Source of the DNA: Teredinibacter purpureus
GTDB taxonomy: Bacteria > Pseudomonadota > Gammaproteobacteria > Pseudomonadales > Cellvibrionaceae
Length of the DNA: 64,000 bases
Reading direction: 5' to 3'
Assembly: GCF_014217335.1 (NCBI RefSeq)
Contig: NZ_CP060092.1
Span: forward strand, 2,745,501 to 2,809,500
Position numbers and translations under genes: made by a program. The notes below the pieces were generated by a model, which worked only from the letters and a program-made list of their open reading frames with translations, was not told where the DNA came from and ran no database searches. Shown here piece after piece: positions 16,102-24,615 of this stretch (positions are counted from its first letter, which is position 1; each line of letters starts with the position of its first letter).

Positions 16102-16332
16102 TTAAAAAAAGTTTGGTGTGTAGTTAAGTTTCAGTAGGGTGTTCCTAAATTCGTTACCCTCCATCAAGTTTAGGTAAGCCACCTTTGGTCGCTTACAACG
16201 TGCTTCGTAAAAGGTAGATTTGGTAATCCGGTAAAGCTTCGTTGCAAAAAATCGCAACCAAACTTTACCTAGCAAAGGGAGTTTGCGGCTTATTCCTCCC
16301 GTTTGTTCCTTTCTGTTGGTTGCCATAATCAC
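16102..16332 (-). CDS. cassette 18: possible reverse-strand gene, 76 aa
   Basis: The only sizeable frame in cassette 18 (16091-16585), and it lies on the minus strand, opposite to all other cassette genes. The product is basic (ISRKLPLLGKVWLRFFATKLYRITKSTFYEARCKR) and matches no family I know. No clear ribosome site is seen. The rest of the cassette, 16333-16472, has no gene. The cassette may be non-coding instead. Confidence 0.25.
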   Translation of the reverse strand: MIMATNRKEQTGGISRKLPLLGKVWLRFFATKLYRITKSTFYEARCKRPKVAYLNLMEGNEFRNTLLKLNYTPNFF

Positions 16333-16472
16333 TTGTTGTTTTGGGTCAATTTTATGCCTTCTGTTTTGGCTATCCCACGGTTATAGTTGGGTCTAACCAA
16401 AGCTTCAGGCTTTTTAAACAAATACAGCAATTGGCGTAGCAGCGTAGTTAAAAGTGAGTAGGTGTTTGGTAC

Positions 16473-16591
16473 AAGTAACAAATCGCTGCACACGGACGCA
16501 TATTGCTACGCTCGTTTTTATGTATGTCGCGGTGCTCCATTTTACATAAAAACGCTCTCCGCAATATGCGCCGGTGAGCTCGGCGTTAAAT
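16473..16591 (+). other. attC18
   Basis: AAGTAAC to GTTAAAT, 119 bp. The body (CGGACGCATATTGCTACGCTCG onward) is almost the same as attC22 and attC29. Confidence 0.9.
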
Positions 16592-16593
16592 GT

Positions 16594-16914
16594 ATGAAAG
16601 TTGCACTCACATTTATAATCATTTTAATGCTTTCTAGTTGCGCAGCGGGTAGATTATCTGGGCGATTAGTCGCTGAATCGGGAGTGCCGATAGGCGGGGC
16701 CGAAGTTAAGCTATGGAAAAATCAGTTTTCATTCATGAGCTTGCCAGAGAATGTGGCAAGTACGAAAACAAAGGATGATGGAAGCTTTGAAATTTCTACG
16801 GATGAAAGGGTTTCGTTTGTAACATTCGATTCCGAAACGTGTTACGGCGTACTAAATAATATTTCAAAGTTACAAAAGGATGGTGAGAATGTTTCGTTCC
16901 CAGAATGCAAATAG
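16594..16914 (+). CDS. cassette 19: lipoprotein with carboxypeptidase-regulatory-like domain
   Basis: 106 aa. The lipobox LMLSSC gives lipid attachment at Cys16. A small beta-sandwich follows with the pattern LSGRLVAESGVPIGGAEVKL...TKTKDDGSFEIS typical of carboxypeptidase-regulatory-like (CarboxypepD_reg) repeats. Probably anchored in the outer or inner membrane facing the periplasm. Cassette 27 encodes a protein of the same general type. ATG at 16594 lies 3 bases after the attC18 core. Confidence 0.6.
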   Translation: MKVALTFIIILMLSSCAAGRLSGRLVAESGVPIGGAEVKLWKNQFSFMSLPENVASTKTKDDGSFEISTDERVSFVTFDSETCYGVLNNISKLQKDGENVSFPECK

Positions 16915-16929
16915 TCTATACCAAAATAC

Positions 16930-17046
16930 ATTTAACAAGTTTGTCCAGCCGACGTTTTGGTCTTCGCTCCTTTTTGTGCATGGCCTTCGGCCATCTTCGC
17001 ACAAAAATCCACTACAACCAAAACGCGGCTGACAAAGGCGTTATGT
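16930..17046 (+). other. attC19
   Basis: CATTTAAC to GTTATGT, 117 bp. Arms CAGCCGACGTTTTGGTC / ACCAAAACGCGGCTG. Confidence 0.9.
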
Positions 17047-17060
17047 GATTTGAGAGAGTC

Positions 17061-17408
17061 ATGAAGATAGGTCGTCAAAAATATTTATCCTTTACCCTTG
17101 GTGGGCTGGTTTTGATAATAGCGATGCTATGGGCAGTGAGTGGCATCCAGCAGCACGAGCTAGTGCTTGAAACAAGAAAGCAGATCTACTGCTTTAGTGG
17201 TTACCTTAAATATGTAATGTGTATCTCAGTTATGGTTTTCTGCCCTTCAATGGTTTATTCGGTTTTCTTTGGTTACAAATTATTAGGCTCTGGCAATAAA
17301 CTAATATTCGCAACAGGCAGTAAATCATTTTTCGTGCTTAGTAGTTTCTTGTTATCAATGGTGTGTATTGTAATTTGCATTATCATAGCGAGCTTTAGTT
17401 GTGCTTAA
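17061..17408 (+). CDS. cassette 20: three-span membrane protein, 115 aa
   Basis: Three hydrophobic segments (FTLGGLVLIIAMLWAVSG, YVMCISVMVFCPSMVYSVFF, FVLSSFLLSMVCIVICIIIA). The short basic N-terminus MKIGRQKY suggests N-in topology. No family recognised. The ATG at 17061 is preceded by GAGAG. Confidence 0.5.
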   Translation: MKIGRQKYLSFTLGGLVLIIAMLWAVSGIQQHELVLETRKQIYCFSGYLKYVMCISVMVFCPSMVYSVFFGYKLLGSGNKLIFATGSKSFFVLSSFLLSMVCIVICIIIASFSCA

Positions 17409-17411
17409 CTC

Positions 17412-17542
17412 ACATAACAAGCCGCTCAACCATCAGCTGCTAGCGCAGCTTGGACCTCCGCTGCATTGCTCGTTTTGCGGTTTTTCGCTACGCTACCGCA
17501 AAACCTTCAACACAGCTCCGGCCGGTTAGCGGGGCGTTAAAT
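17412..17542 (+). other. attC20
   Basis: CACATAAC to GTTAAAT, 131 bp, the longest of the set. Contains CAGCTGCTAGCGCAGCTTGG and TTGCGGTTTTTCGC arms. Confidence 0.9.
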
Positions 17543-18067
17543 AGCTCGGCAACATACTATTTATACGGCGTGAAGATTTCAGTTTTAAACTTACATTTTT
17601 AGCTGTGTAGTGGTTTTAAATATAATGCTAGTTTCATAACGAAACAGTTCGTTTAGCTCTACCAGCATTAAACCGTGCAAACCACTCTAAAAGTCTGTTT
17701 TAGTATTTTAAGTTTTACTGGTTGCAAGCATATTTTAGTAACTCGTAAAAAGTGTTATTTTCGAGCGGGTAGTTTTAATGAAGAAAAAAGCAGAGCGGGG
17801 TAGTGGTGTAAAGTTTACCGGTCGTTCTTCTTAGGGTTTTCAGGTTTAGCGTTTACGGGTGTTCATGTAGCGTTGTTCGCCACTTTGGTAGCAAAGCTCC
17901 ATTTGCGTTCCGCAACGCAGTGTTGGTGTTGTTTGGTGTATCGCCATTTAACAAGGCCATCATGCTGCGCCAGCAAGCTGGCTGGACAAATTTTCCGTTG
18001 TTTGTTTTGTGCTTTAACGCTACGCTAGCACAAAAAAACAACTCCAAATTTGCCGCATATGGCGGCG
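17537..18067 (+). repeat. R3: repeated gene-less cassette, copy 3 (cassette 21)
   Basis: 531 bp, same as R2 by eye. Hairpin at 17609-17686, 18-codon frame at 17778-17834. It precedes the ORF-less cassette 22. Confidence 0.85.
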
Positions 18068-18073
18068 TTATGG
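17946..18073 (+). other. attC21 (of R3)
   Basis: ATTTAAC to GTTATGG, 128 bp, same as attC12. Confidence 0.92.
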
Positions 18074-18423
18074 CGGGTTTAAATGATTTAGTTGTCGTTC
18101 CAGAATTTTTATTAAATTGAGAGTTCGCAGTTTAGTAAGTGCAATCGTGGAGAAAGAATAAATAGTTTCACTCGGCACAAGAATGTAGTGAAGTGGTTAC
18201 AATAAAAAGTATTGGAACAAGGTGAGTCTAAAACTGTTCGTTCTTTGGCTCACCGTTTGGGATTCCACTGCGAAATAGAAAATGGGTGGTTCGCATCTTC
18301 AAGGCTCCATCAAGAAAGTGCGAATTGTAAGAATAGTAGTTTATACGGGTTGGGTTTTTAATAGGCTAAAGTTCCGCGTTTGCTCCACAACGAGCGCTGT
18401 AGAGAATAAGTGCCACCCAGCCC

Positions 18424-19503
18424 CCAGGTTATCAACTGAAGTGCAATGAAAGTGATTAACGAACATAGACTGCCTCCGGTGTTTCCATATTTAAACATTT
18501 TCTAGGTCGTCGGTTAAGTTTCATTGCAATTTTATCGCAATCCTTTTGAGTTATGCTCTTCATTGATTCTCCTTTAGGTAAATATTGTCGTATGAGACCG
18601 TTGGTATTTTCGTTTAACCCTCTTTCCCATGAGTGGTAGGGGTTGGCAAAGTAAAATGTTGAGTTAGTGACGTCTTCAATTTTTTTGTATTGATGAAACT
18701 CGGTACCGTTATCAGCGGTAATTGTTTTTACCTGATTAACCTGTTTTTTGATTAGCTGAATAACTTTTCGATTTAACTCGTCAGTCGTACGGTTCCTAAT
18801 TTTGCCAATGATCGTGTATTTACTTTTTCGATCAACTAACGTGACAATTGAATGTTGATCGCGTGAACCATGAACGGTATCAATTTCGAAATGACCGATT
18901 CGGCTCTTATTTTCTGCCCCTAGAGGTCGCTCAGAGATATGGGCCTTATTGGCTAAAACGCCTCTAGAGTCAGGGCTTCTATATCTTTTTCGGCGTTTCT
19001 TGCTTGATTGACGTAAGTGCTTATAGAGATCCCCTGAATAAAACATGTTGTACCAAATATAGCGATAAATGGTCGAATGGCTGATCGATAATATATTGCA
19101 CTTCTTAAGCCACAAGGAAACTTGTTCTGGGCTCCAATCGAGGCGTATTAAGGCGATGACCATCTGAAGCTCGGTATCATTGAATTGCCATTTACGACGA
19201 GACTCCCTCCGTATTCGAGAGGTACGTTTTACTGCTCGCGCTGCGCAGTATTTACCGTCTGGGCGACGATTTCGTTTTAACTCTCTGGAGATCGTGCAAG
19301 GATCGCGGCCTAAGGCCCGTGCAATATAGGCTTGAGATTTACGTTGCTTTAAATAGGCCGCTATAGTATATCTTTCATCAGTGGTGAGCTGGTGGTACAT
19401 CATGAGGTCCCTCTTCTTGCCGGTCGAGAAAAACCATGAGTATCCCAGTTCACCCTATATAAAGGAAGATGCAGGCGCGTTGCACTTACTTTGCGAATTC
19501 GGC
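18424..19503 (-). mobile_element. IS30-family element, copy 1 (1080 bp)
   Basis: Ends CCAGGTTATCAACTGAAGTG and (reverse) GCCGAATTCGCAAAGTAAGT form imperfect inverted repeats. The 4-bp target duplication GCCC is at 18420-18423 and 19504-19507. The base right after the second GCCC begins ATAACAA, the first box of attC22. One transposase on the minus strand fills the element. Confidence 0.9.
18456..19403 (-). CDS. IS30-family transposase
   Basis: 315 aa. N-terminal helix-turn-helix (YIARALGRDPCTISRELKRN), then a DDE core: Asp in HFEIDTVHGS, Asp in TITADNGTEF and Glu in RGLNENTNGLIRQYLPKG, the last being the classic IS30 signature. Full length and intact. It differs from copy 2 (33186-34133) at one residue, Ile versus Phe in LIKKQ. 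ATG choice: MMYHQL at 19403. Confidence 0.92.
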   Translation of the reverse strand: MMYHQLTTDERYTIAAYLKQRKSQAYIARALGRDPCTISRELKRNRRPDGKYCAARAVKRTSRIRRESRRKWQFNDTELQMVIALIRLDWSPEQVSLWLKKCNILSISHSTIYRYIWYNMFYSGDLYKHLRQSSKKRRKRYRSPDSRGVLANKAHISERPLGAENKSRIGHFEIDTVHGSRDQHSIVTLVDRKSKYTIIGKIRNRTTDELNRKVIQLIKKQVNQVKTITADNGTEFHQYKKIEDVTNSTFYFANPYHSWERGLNENTNGLIRQYLPKGESMKSITQKDCDKIAMKLNRRPRKCLNMETPEAVYVR

Positions 19504-19505
19504 GC

Positions 19506-19624
19506 CCATAACAAAACGCTGCACTCGGACGCATATTGCTACGCTCGTTTTTATGTATGTCGCGGTGCTCCATTTTACATAAAAACGCTCTCCGCAATAT
19601 GCGCCGGTGAGCTCGGCGTTAGGC
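19506..19624 (+). other. attC22
   Basis: CCATAAC to GTTAGGC, 119 bp. The IS30 element ends 4 bases before its ATAACAA. Sequence type shared with attC18 and attC29. Confidence 0.9.
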
Positions 19625-19645
19625 AACCCACAAGGAGAGAGTTAA

Positions 19646-20227
19646 GTGTTTCGAATAATGGGGTTTGTGGCGCTAATTCTCTTGGTATCTGCATGCACCA
19701 AAATTGATTTCAAATCCGAAGAGCTACAGCCGGTTCAATCAAATTTTTCGGATGGAGACCTAAACATTATCGTATTGACTGAGGGCACGCTCATATCTCG
19801 TGAAGCTAACGAAAATCTGCATAGTCGAGGATATGCTTTTCCACCACGCATATTGATTCATGTCTCAGCAAATATTAAGCACAAAGATTCTCCGTTCACG
19901 ATTACGTCGGTATCATTACGTGATGAGAGTCAAGCTAATTTACTTTTACTTAAACCAGAGAACCTTGTCCTTCGCGACTCATGGTACAAAGATATTGATA
20001 AATACGAAACCTATGGCCACCTAAAGAATATGGGGGGCTTAAACACAGTAAGAGATATATTAATTACACCGTGGATTAGCGATATTGAGATAAACAAAGA
20101 TTATGTTTTTAGTTTTAGCTACATCAATCTCGAAGGCATTGAGAAGCTAATTAAAATTGACTATAAGGCTAAGCTAAATACTGAGAAGGGCTTCGTTCCA
20201 TCAAAAACCTACTGGAATTCAATATAA
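19646..20227 (+). CDS. cassette 23: lipoprotein, 193 aa
   Basis: Signal with lipobox LLVSAC (Cys17) and a beta-rich mature region (RILIHVSANIKHKDSPFTITSVSLRDE). Asp at +3 after Cys is absent (CTKID), so outer-membrane sorting is plausible. No family recognised. The GTG at 19646 has AAGGAGAG upstream. Confidence 0.55.
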   Translation: MFRIMGFVALILLVSACTKIDFKSEELQPVQSNFSDGDLNIIVLTEGTLISREANENLHSRGYAFPPRILIHVSANIKHKDSPFTITSVSLRDESQANLLLLKPENLVLRDSWYKDIDKYETYGHLKNMGGLNTVRDILITPWISDIEINKDYVFSFSYINLEGIEKLIKIDYKAKLNTEKGFVPSKTYWNSI

Positions 20228-20229
20228 AT

Positions 20230-20345
20230 GCCTAACAAGTATAGCCACCTGACACAAATTGCAACGCGCCTTTTTGGTGTTCGCGTTACTCACATTTTAC
20301 CAAAAAGGCGCGTCACAATTTGTGCAGGTGCTATAGGCGTTATGC
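20230..20345 (+). other. attC23
   Basis: GCCTAAC to GTTATGC, 116 bp. Same type as attC7 and attC42. Confidence 0.9.
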
Positions 20346-20360
20346 ACCAAGAGAGATCGG

Positions 20361-20918
20361 ATGAATTTAGATAACTGGGTAAACATCGCCAGAGAAATTG
20401 GTTGTATTGATGAACATGGACAGGAAAGCTCATCAAGCGATAAAGCCCGCGAAGCAATAGAAATATTACTTGGTAAAGACTTCCTCAAAGAGGCCGTCAG
20501 GTACTATGTCTCTGGTGGTGCGGGCAGTGAACTTTTAAGAGGCGTTCTTTGGCAGCTTCATCCATATAGTTCGATGGAAGAGTGTTATCGAATATTCAAA
20601 ACAGAAGAAGATGTTCAAACCAAACGAGACGCGGTTGAACTTCTTCGAGTTGTCGCAGACCGCAGAGCGTTAAAATGGGTTCCAGAGTTCCTTGCTCATG
20701 AAGATCAAGGTATTCAAAACTGGGGTATCGGTGTAATCGACCAACTTATTTTTTCTGAGCTATGTGATGGTGATGAAGTCTCTTCTATCATTCAAGCGGC
20801 AAAACAACACGAAAATGAACATGTGCGCGAAAAAGCTGAATATATTCTTTCAATGGTTGTGGCAAACGAAGAGCGAGATAATGTTCTTCAAGCACACTAT
20901 GAGAGCAAAAATGCATAA
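20361..20918 (+). CDS. cassette 24: HEAT-repeat-like soluble protein
   Basis: 185 aa, all-helical in appearance. Repeating pattern of paired helices (TKRDAVELLRVVADRRALKWVPEFL, GIQNWGIGVIDQLIF, VREKAEYILSMVV) resembles HEAT/PBS-lyase repeats, which mediate protein contacts. No catalytic motif. ATG at 20361. The stop is just before attC24. Confidence 0.5.
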   Translation: MNLDNWVNIAREIGCIDEHGQESSSSDKAREAIEILLGKDFLKEAVRYYVSGGAGSELLRGVLWQLHPYSSMEECYRIFKTEEDVQTKRDAVELLRVVADRRALKWVPEFLAHEDQGIQNWGIGVIDQLIFSELCDGDEVSSIIQAAKQHENEHVREKAEYILSMVVANEERDNVLQAHYESKNA

Positions 20919-21017
20919 CAAGTGCAGCTTGCCGGACTTGGGTAAACTGTCACCTTTTTCGCGCTGCGCAGCAAAAAATCCGCCAGTTCACCCAAGCCGC
21001 AACTGCAGGCGTTAAAT
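20913..21017 (+). other. attC24
   Basis: TGCATAAC to GTTAAAT, 105 bp, arms GTGCAGCTTGCCGGACTTGG / CCAAGCCGCAACTGCAGG. Confidence 0.9.
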
Positions 21018-21542
21018 AGCTCGGCAACATACTATTTATACGGCGTGAAGATTTCAGTTTTAAACTTACATTTTTAGCTGTGTAGTGGTTTTAAATATTA
21101 TGCTAGTTTCATAACGAAACAGTTCGTTTAGCTCTACCAGCATTAAACCGTGCAAACCACTCTAAAAGTCTGTTTTAGTATTTTAAGCTTTACTGGTTGC
21201 AAGCATATTTTAGTAACTCGTAAAAAGTGTTATTTTCGAGCGGGTAGTTTTAATGAAGAAAAAAGCAGAGCGGGGTAGTGGTGTAAAGTTTACCGGTCGT
21301 TCTTCTTAGGGTTTTCAGGTTTAGCGTTTACGGGTGTTCATGTAGCGTTGTTCGCCACTTTGGTAGCAAAGCTCCATTTGCGTTCCGCAACGCAGTGTTG
21401 GTGTTGTTTGGTGTATCGCCATTTAACAAGGCCATCATGCTGCGCCAGCAAGCTGGCTGGACAAATTTTCCGTTGTTTGTTTTGTGCTTTAACGCTACGC
21501 TAGCACAAAAAAACAACTCCAAATTTGCCGCATATGGCGGCG
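21012..21542 (+). repeat. R4: repeated gene-less cassette, copy 4 (cassette 25)
   Basis: 531 bp, shares ATTATGC with R1 and GGTGTAAAG with R2/R3, plus a private AAGCTTTACT for AAGTTTTACT. Hairpin at 21084-21161, 18-codon frame at 21253-21309. The mixture of shared changes suggests independent copying rather than one tandem event. Confidence 0.85.
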
Positions 21543-21548
21543 TTAGCT
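21421..21548 (+). other. attC25 (of R4)
   Basis: ATTTAAC to GTTAGCT, 128 bp, same as attC12. The IS3-A insertion begins 9 bases after its crossover point. Confidence 0.92.
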
Positions 21549-21580
21549 TTTGGTCTTACCCACAAAAAGTAGACACCATA

Positions 21581-22450
21581 TTAGGCGCACTCTTGGTAAT
21601 AAATTTCTTCAAACTCTGCAGGGCTTATATAGTCATTCGCAGAGTGGCGTCGTACGCGATTGTAAAACAATTCAATATATTCGAACACACTTGAATACGC
21701 GTCATTTAAGCCTATGTACGATTGACCAAACACTTCCTCTACTTTCAGACGTGAGAAGAAGGATTCCATTGCCGCATTATCCCAACAGTTACCCTTTCGG
21801 CTCATGCTGGGAGTTATATCAGCATCGTGCATCGCTAGGACATATTCTCCGGATCGATACTGCACTCCCTGATCTGAGTGAAGCAACAACCCTTGCTCGC
21901 ATCCCCGACTTGAGGTGGCCATGTTAAGTGCATCTAAAATCAAATCCGTGGTCATTGTTTTATCCAATGACCAGCCAATGATCTTGCGGGAGAACAAGTC
22001 CATGATCACCGCCAAGTAAACGTGACCGTTCTTAACCGGTATATAGGTAATGTCCGACACCCACTTTTCATTTGGCTTAGTGGCCTCAAAGTCGCGATCC
22101 AATACGTTTTCAGCGAAGTTATTATCCCCTGAACCTTGATGACCATACTTGAAGCGTTTGCCGTTACGGGCCTTTAGACCCTCTTCCTGCATAATTTTAG
22201 CAACATGATTAACTGAGCAAGCGAAGCCTTTTTCATGCAGCTCATAGATTAATCTAGGCGCACCGTATCGTGCCTTAAACTCCTCAAAAGTCTCACTGAT
22301 AGCCTTGCGCAGCATTTCTCGATACTCATACTCGAAACTAGGCTCTCGTTCGCGCCATTTGTAATAACCTGATCTGCTGACAGCTAACCACCCCGCCATC
22401 TTGATTATTGGGAATTGACCACGAAGCGACTCCATGTAGGCATACCTCAC
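21581..22450 (-). CDS. IS3-family OrfB transposase (element A, copy 1)
   Basis: 289 aa with the rve DDE domain: Asp in VSDITYIPVKNG, Asp in LLHSDQGVQYRS, Glu in NAAMESFFSRLKVE. N-terminal HTH_21-like region RYGAPRLIYELHEKG. It overlaps orfA by 4 bases in the -1 frame, so a fusion transposase may arise by programmed -1 frameshifting, as known for IS3 elements. Intact. Confidence 0.92.
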   Translation of the reverse strand: MRYAYMESLRGQFPIIKMAGWLAVSRSGYYKWREREPSFEYEYREMLRKAISETFEEFKARYGAPRLIYELHEKGFACSVNHVAKIMQEEGLKARNGKRFKYGHQGSGDNNFAENVLDRDFEATKPNEKWVSDITYIPVKNGHVYLAVIMDLFSRKIIGWSLDKTMTTDLILDALNMATSSRGCEQGLLLHSDQGVQYRSGEYVLAMHDADITPSMSRKGNCWDNAAMESFFSRLKVEEVFGQSYIGLNDAYSSVFEYIELFYNRVRRHSANDYISPAEFEEIYYQECA

Positions 22451-22764
22451 CAGCTTGGCTTGCTGAAGTATGCCGTCGCTTTTTTTAGGAATTCGTTCTC
22501 TTCTTTCAGGTCGCTTATTGTCCGCTGCAGCTCGCGTACAGTCTCGCTTTCAGGCTTTGAGTAATCCACACCATTCACACCATTAAATTGTTTTTCGGAT
22601 AGTCGCTTATATTGACGTCGCCAATTATAGATTTGACCGGGGTGAATACCCAACTCTCTCGCCACTTCAGCAGCTGAGGTGTCAGGCCCTTCTGAGCGTC
22701 GAACGGCCTCCCTACGAAAATCTTCGGTGTAATGGTTGTATTTGTTCTTAGTTTTTTTAGTCAT
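22447..22764 (-). CDS. IS3-family OrfA (element A, copy 1)
   Basis: 105 aa: helix-turn-helix (DTSAAEVARELGIHPGQIYNWRRQY) and a leucine-zipper-like coil (VRELQRTISDLKEENEFLKKAT). It binds the IS ends and regulates transposition in the family. Start ATG at 22764. Confidence 0.9.
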   Translation of the reverse strand: MTKKTKNKYNHYTEDFRREAVRRSEGPDTSAAEVARELGIHPGQIYNWRRQYKRLSEKQFNGVNGVDYSKPESETVRELQRTISDLKEENEFLKKATAYFSKPSW

Positions 22765-22844
22765 AATTAATACCTCATTAGGTGGGAATGAGGTGTCTAC
22801 TTTTCGTGGGTAGCTCTACTTTATAGAAGGCTCAATAAATTTAT

Positions 22845-24041
22845 ATGTCTAGTGCTACCGAATATACAAAAAAGATAATAGAGGCTTTTAGCCAATATCT
22901 TCCTATTCAATGGGAGAATGAACGCCCGTTTATTGTAGAAGAGCAAGTAACAAAAAGTGGAGTCATATCTCTGAGAAAAGCAATCCATGATCTGCATAGT
23001 AGTGATCTAAAAGATAAAGCGATTCTAGATCTTGAAGAATATGGAAGATCTAAAAGTATTCAGACTTCGGGTGTAGGGCTCGCTGAAGATTTCAATACAT
23101 TCGTAAACCTCGGCTTGTTAATAGGTGAGCGGGTTGTACTTTGGGATACCGTCCTTCTTGGTGCTCTATTTCCAAATGATGGAGAATTATCAGTCAGCTA
23201 CTTGTGCTCTATAGCTATAGAATACGCTCTATTGGGCCCCGCTATAGAAAATGAGCATATTGTAATCCTTCCACACCCCGGTACATGGTTAGATAGGTGC
23301 AGGCACTATTATCAAGCTGTTTATGAAATTGAAGACGTGTCTCCTGCTTTTTCAGGGTACCTTCATTCGAGAGCGCTATTGGACGAGGGATTTAATTTGC
23401 ATCCCTATACGTTAAATTTTACGTCAGAAATTAATGGCAACAAATATGACGTTAAATCCGCAATCAATCTATTAGATAAACAAGGTGCAAGGAATGATAA
23501 GAAAGAAATTTCAGCTGATGACTTAATAATGGATGTGGAGTTCGGCTATCTAAAAGATATCGAAACTAGGCAACTCAGCAATTTCGTAAAATCTCACACT
23601 GCATGGAAGAGGGCACTCGATAATCTACTTAAAGTTCCAGACTACATAAGTACCGAGGCGGATTTGTCGGATTACATTTCAGGGATCAAAGAAACCGTTC
23701 AGAAAGGTATTCATGCAGAAAACCATGATTTACGCAGTAACTCCCACAATATGAAGAAAGAGGGAGTGGGATTAACTGGCGGTTTGATGAGTGTAACCTC
23801 AAGTGTTGCTTTAGCAGTCAGTTCTCCAACAATCGCTAGTTCGCTCAATGCGAGTGCCGTTGCTGTTGGTGTCTTTGGTGTGGGTCTATCCGCGTATTCA
23901 GCCTATCTGGCGCTTAGTAAAGTGGTTGAAAAGCCGAAGGAGGATGTCGTCACTCTGTACCAAGGATTTACAATAGTTCGGGATATGGATGAAGCTAACA
24001 AAAAGCTCAAACGGATGCAGCAAGCTGCACCGTTTAGCTAG
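22845..24041 (+). CDS. cassette 26: large hypothetical protein with C-terminal hydrophobic hairpin
   Basis: 398 aa, the longest non-transposase product in the array after the S41 protease. Soluble N-terminal three quarters, then a hydrophobic stretch (about residues 310-355: SVTSSVALAVSSPTIASSL, AVAVGVFGVGLSAYSAYLAL) that could span or insert into a membrane. No known domain recognised. The C-terminal tail NKKLKRMQQAAPFS is encoded by the short attC26. Its upstream region is replaced by IS3-A. The size and membrane hairpin would fit a defence or toxin effector, but this is speculation. Confidence 0.55.
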   Translation: MSSATEYTKKIIEAFSQYLPIQWENERPFIVEEQVTKSGVISLRKAIHDLHSSDLKDKAILDLEEYGRSKSIQTSGVGLAEDFNTFVNLGLLIGERVVLWDTVLLGALFPNDGELSVSYLCSIAIEYALLGPAIENEHIVILPHPGTWLDRCRHYYQAVYEIEDVSPAFSGYLHSRALLDEGFNLHPYTLNFTSEINGNKYDVKSAINLLDKQGARNDKKEISADDLIMDVEFGYLKDIETRQLSNFVKSHTAWKRALDNLLKVPDYISTEADLSDYISGIKETVQKGIHAENHDLRSNSHNMKKEGVGLTGGLMSVTSSVALAVSSPTIASSLNASAVAVGVFGVGLSAYSAYLALSKVVEKPKEDVVTLYQGFTIVRDMDEANKKLKRMQQAAPFS

Positions 24042-24050
24042 GCGTTAGGG
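23993..24050 (+). other. attC26 (short, translated)
   Basis: AGCTAAC to GTTAGGG, 58 bp, arms AAAAAGCTCAAACGG / CCGTTTAGCTAG. In frame with the cassette 26 gene over nearly its full length. Confidence 0.85.
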
Positions 24051-24064
24051 CTAAGGAGCTGCCA

Positions 24065-24493
24065 ATGAAACCGTTTATGCTCATTCTGACTGTTACGTTT
24101 TTGATTTCATGCTCAATGATAGGTAATCGTACGATCGAAATAACGGGGAGGGTGATAGATAAAGATAGTGGTGTACCCTTGCCAAATATATCAATAGAGG
24201 CATATCACTTCCATAAATGGAATTCGTTTGTTTCGAAATATGAGCCGATGGCCTCGGCGACGACTAGAGAGAATGGTGAGTTTAGCCTATTAGTTAAATT
24301 TGGGGCTTCAATAGAATTGATTAGTTTAGTTCCCGACAGCACCAAAATAGGATCGCGATATAGAATTCGGGCCTCTACAGAGTCAGGCCAAGAAACCATT
24401 GTCATGAAGCATGATCGAAATCCTGTTCCTATTATAGAATCACCTCCTTGCTTGTTGGTAAAAGGCGGCGGCCCGTGTAATGAAAAGCCCTAA
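24065..24493 (+). CDS. cassette 27: lipoprotein with carboxypeptidase-regulatory-like domain
   Basis: 142 aa. Lipobox FLISC (Cys16), then ITGRVIDKDSGVPLPNISIEAY and TTRENGEFSLLV, the strand pattern of carboxypeptidase-regulatory-like domains, and a C-terminal Cys pair. Same domain type as cassette 19 but clearly divergent. Ribosome site AAGGAG at 24053-24058. Confidence 0.6.
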   Translation: MKPFMLILTVTFLISCSMIGNRTIEITGRVIDKDSGVPLPNISIEAYHFHKWNSFVSKYEPMASATTRENGEFSLLVKFGASIELISLVPDSTKIGSRYRIRASTESGQETIVMKHDRNPVPIIESPPCLLVKGGGPCNEKP

Positions 24494-24598
24494 CAAGGCT
24501 ATCAAATTGACGTCTTTTCCGTCGATTGTTTTGTGGTTTTACGCTACGCTACCACAAAACAATCAACTCCAAAGCCGCAATTTATAGCGGCGTTCTGT
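24488..24598 (+). other. attC27 (variant core GTTCTGT)
   Basis: CCCTAAC to GTTCTGT, 111 bp, otherwise like attC4. The terminal core departs from GTTRRRY by having C at the fourth base, the only such site in the array. Confidence 0.85.
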
Positions 24599-24615
24599 GT
24601 AACAAGGATTTTGGT

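Larger units (their letters stand above)
18068..19618 (+). repeat. cassette 22: ORF-less cassette copy A, interrupted by IS30
   Basis: The cassette body 18068-18423 has no gene on either strand that I can support. It is repeated as cassette 29 (25091-26898). Here it is split by an IS30-like element at 18424-19503, directly in front of the attC. In copy B the same point reads CACCCAGCCCATAACAAAAC uninterrupted, giving the empty site. Function unknown; possibly a regulatory or RNA cassette. Confidence 0.75.
21551..22818 (-). mobile_element. IS3-family element A, copy 1 (1268 bp)
   Basis: Ends TGGTCTTACCCAC and (reverse) TAGAGCTACCCAC, inner match AAAAGTAGACACC. The 4-bp target duplication CTTT is at 21547-21550 and 22819-22822. 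The orfA-orfB pair is on the minus strand. The two translated genes are the same as those of the copy at 28531-29798. Confidence 0.9.

Noticed and set aside
21550-21927. 125-aa frame, repeated at 29422-29799
   Set aside because: Antisense shadow of the IS3-A orfB in both copies.
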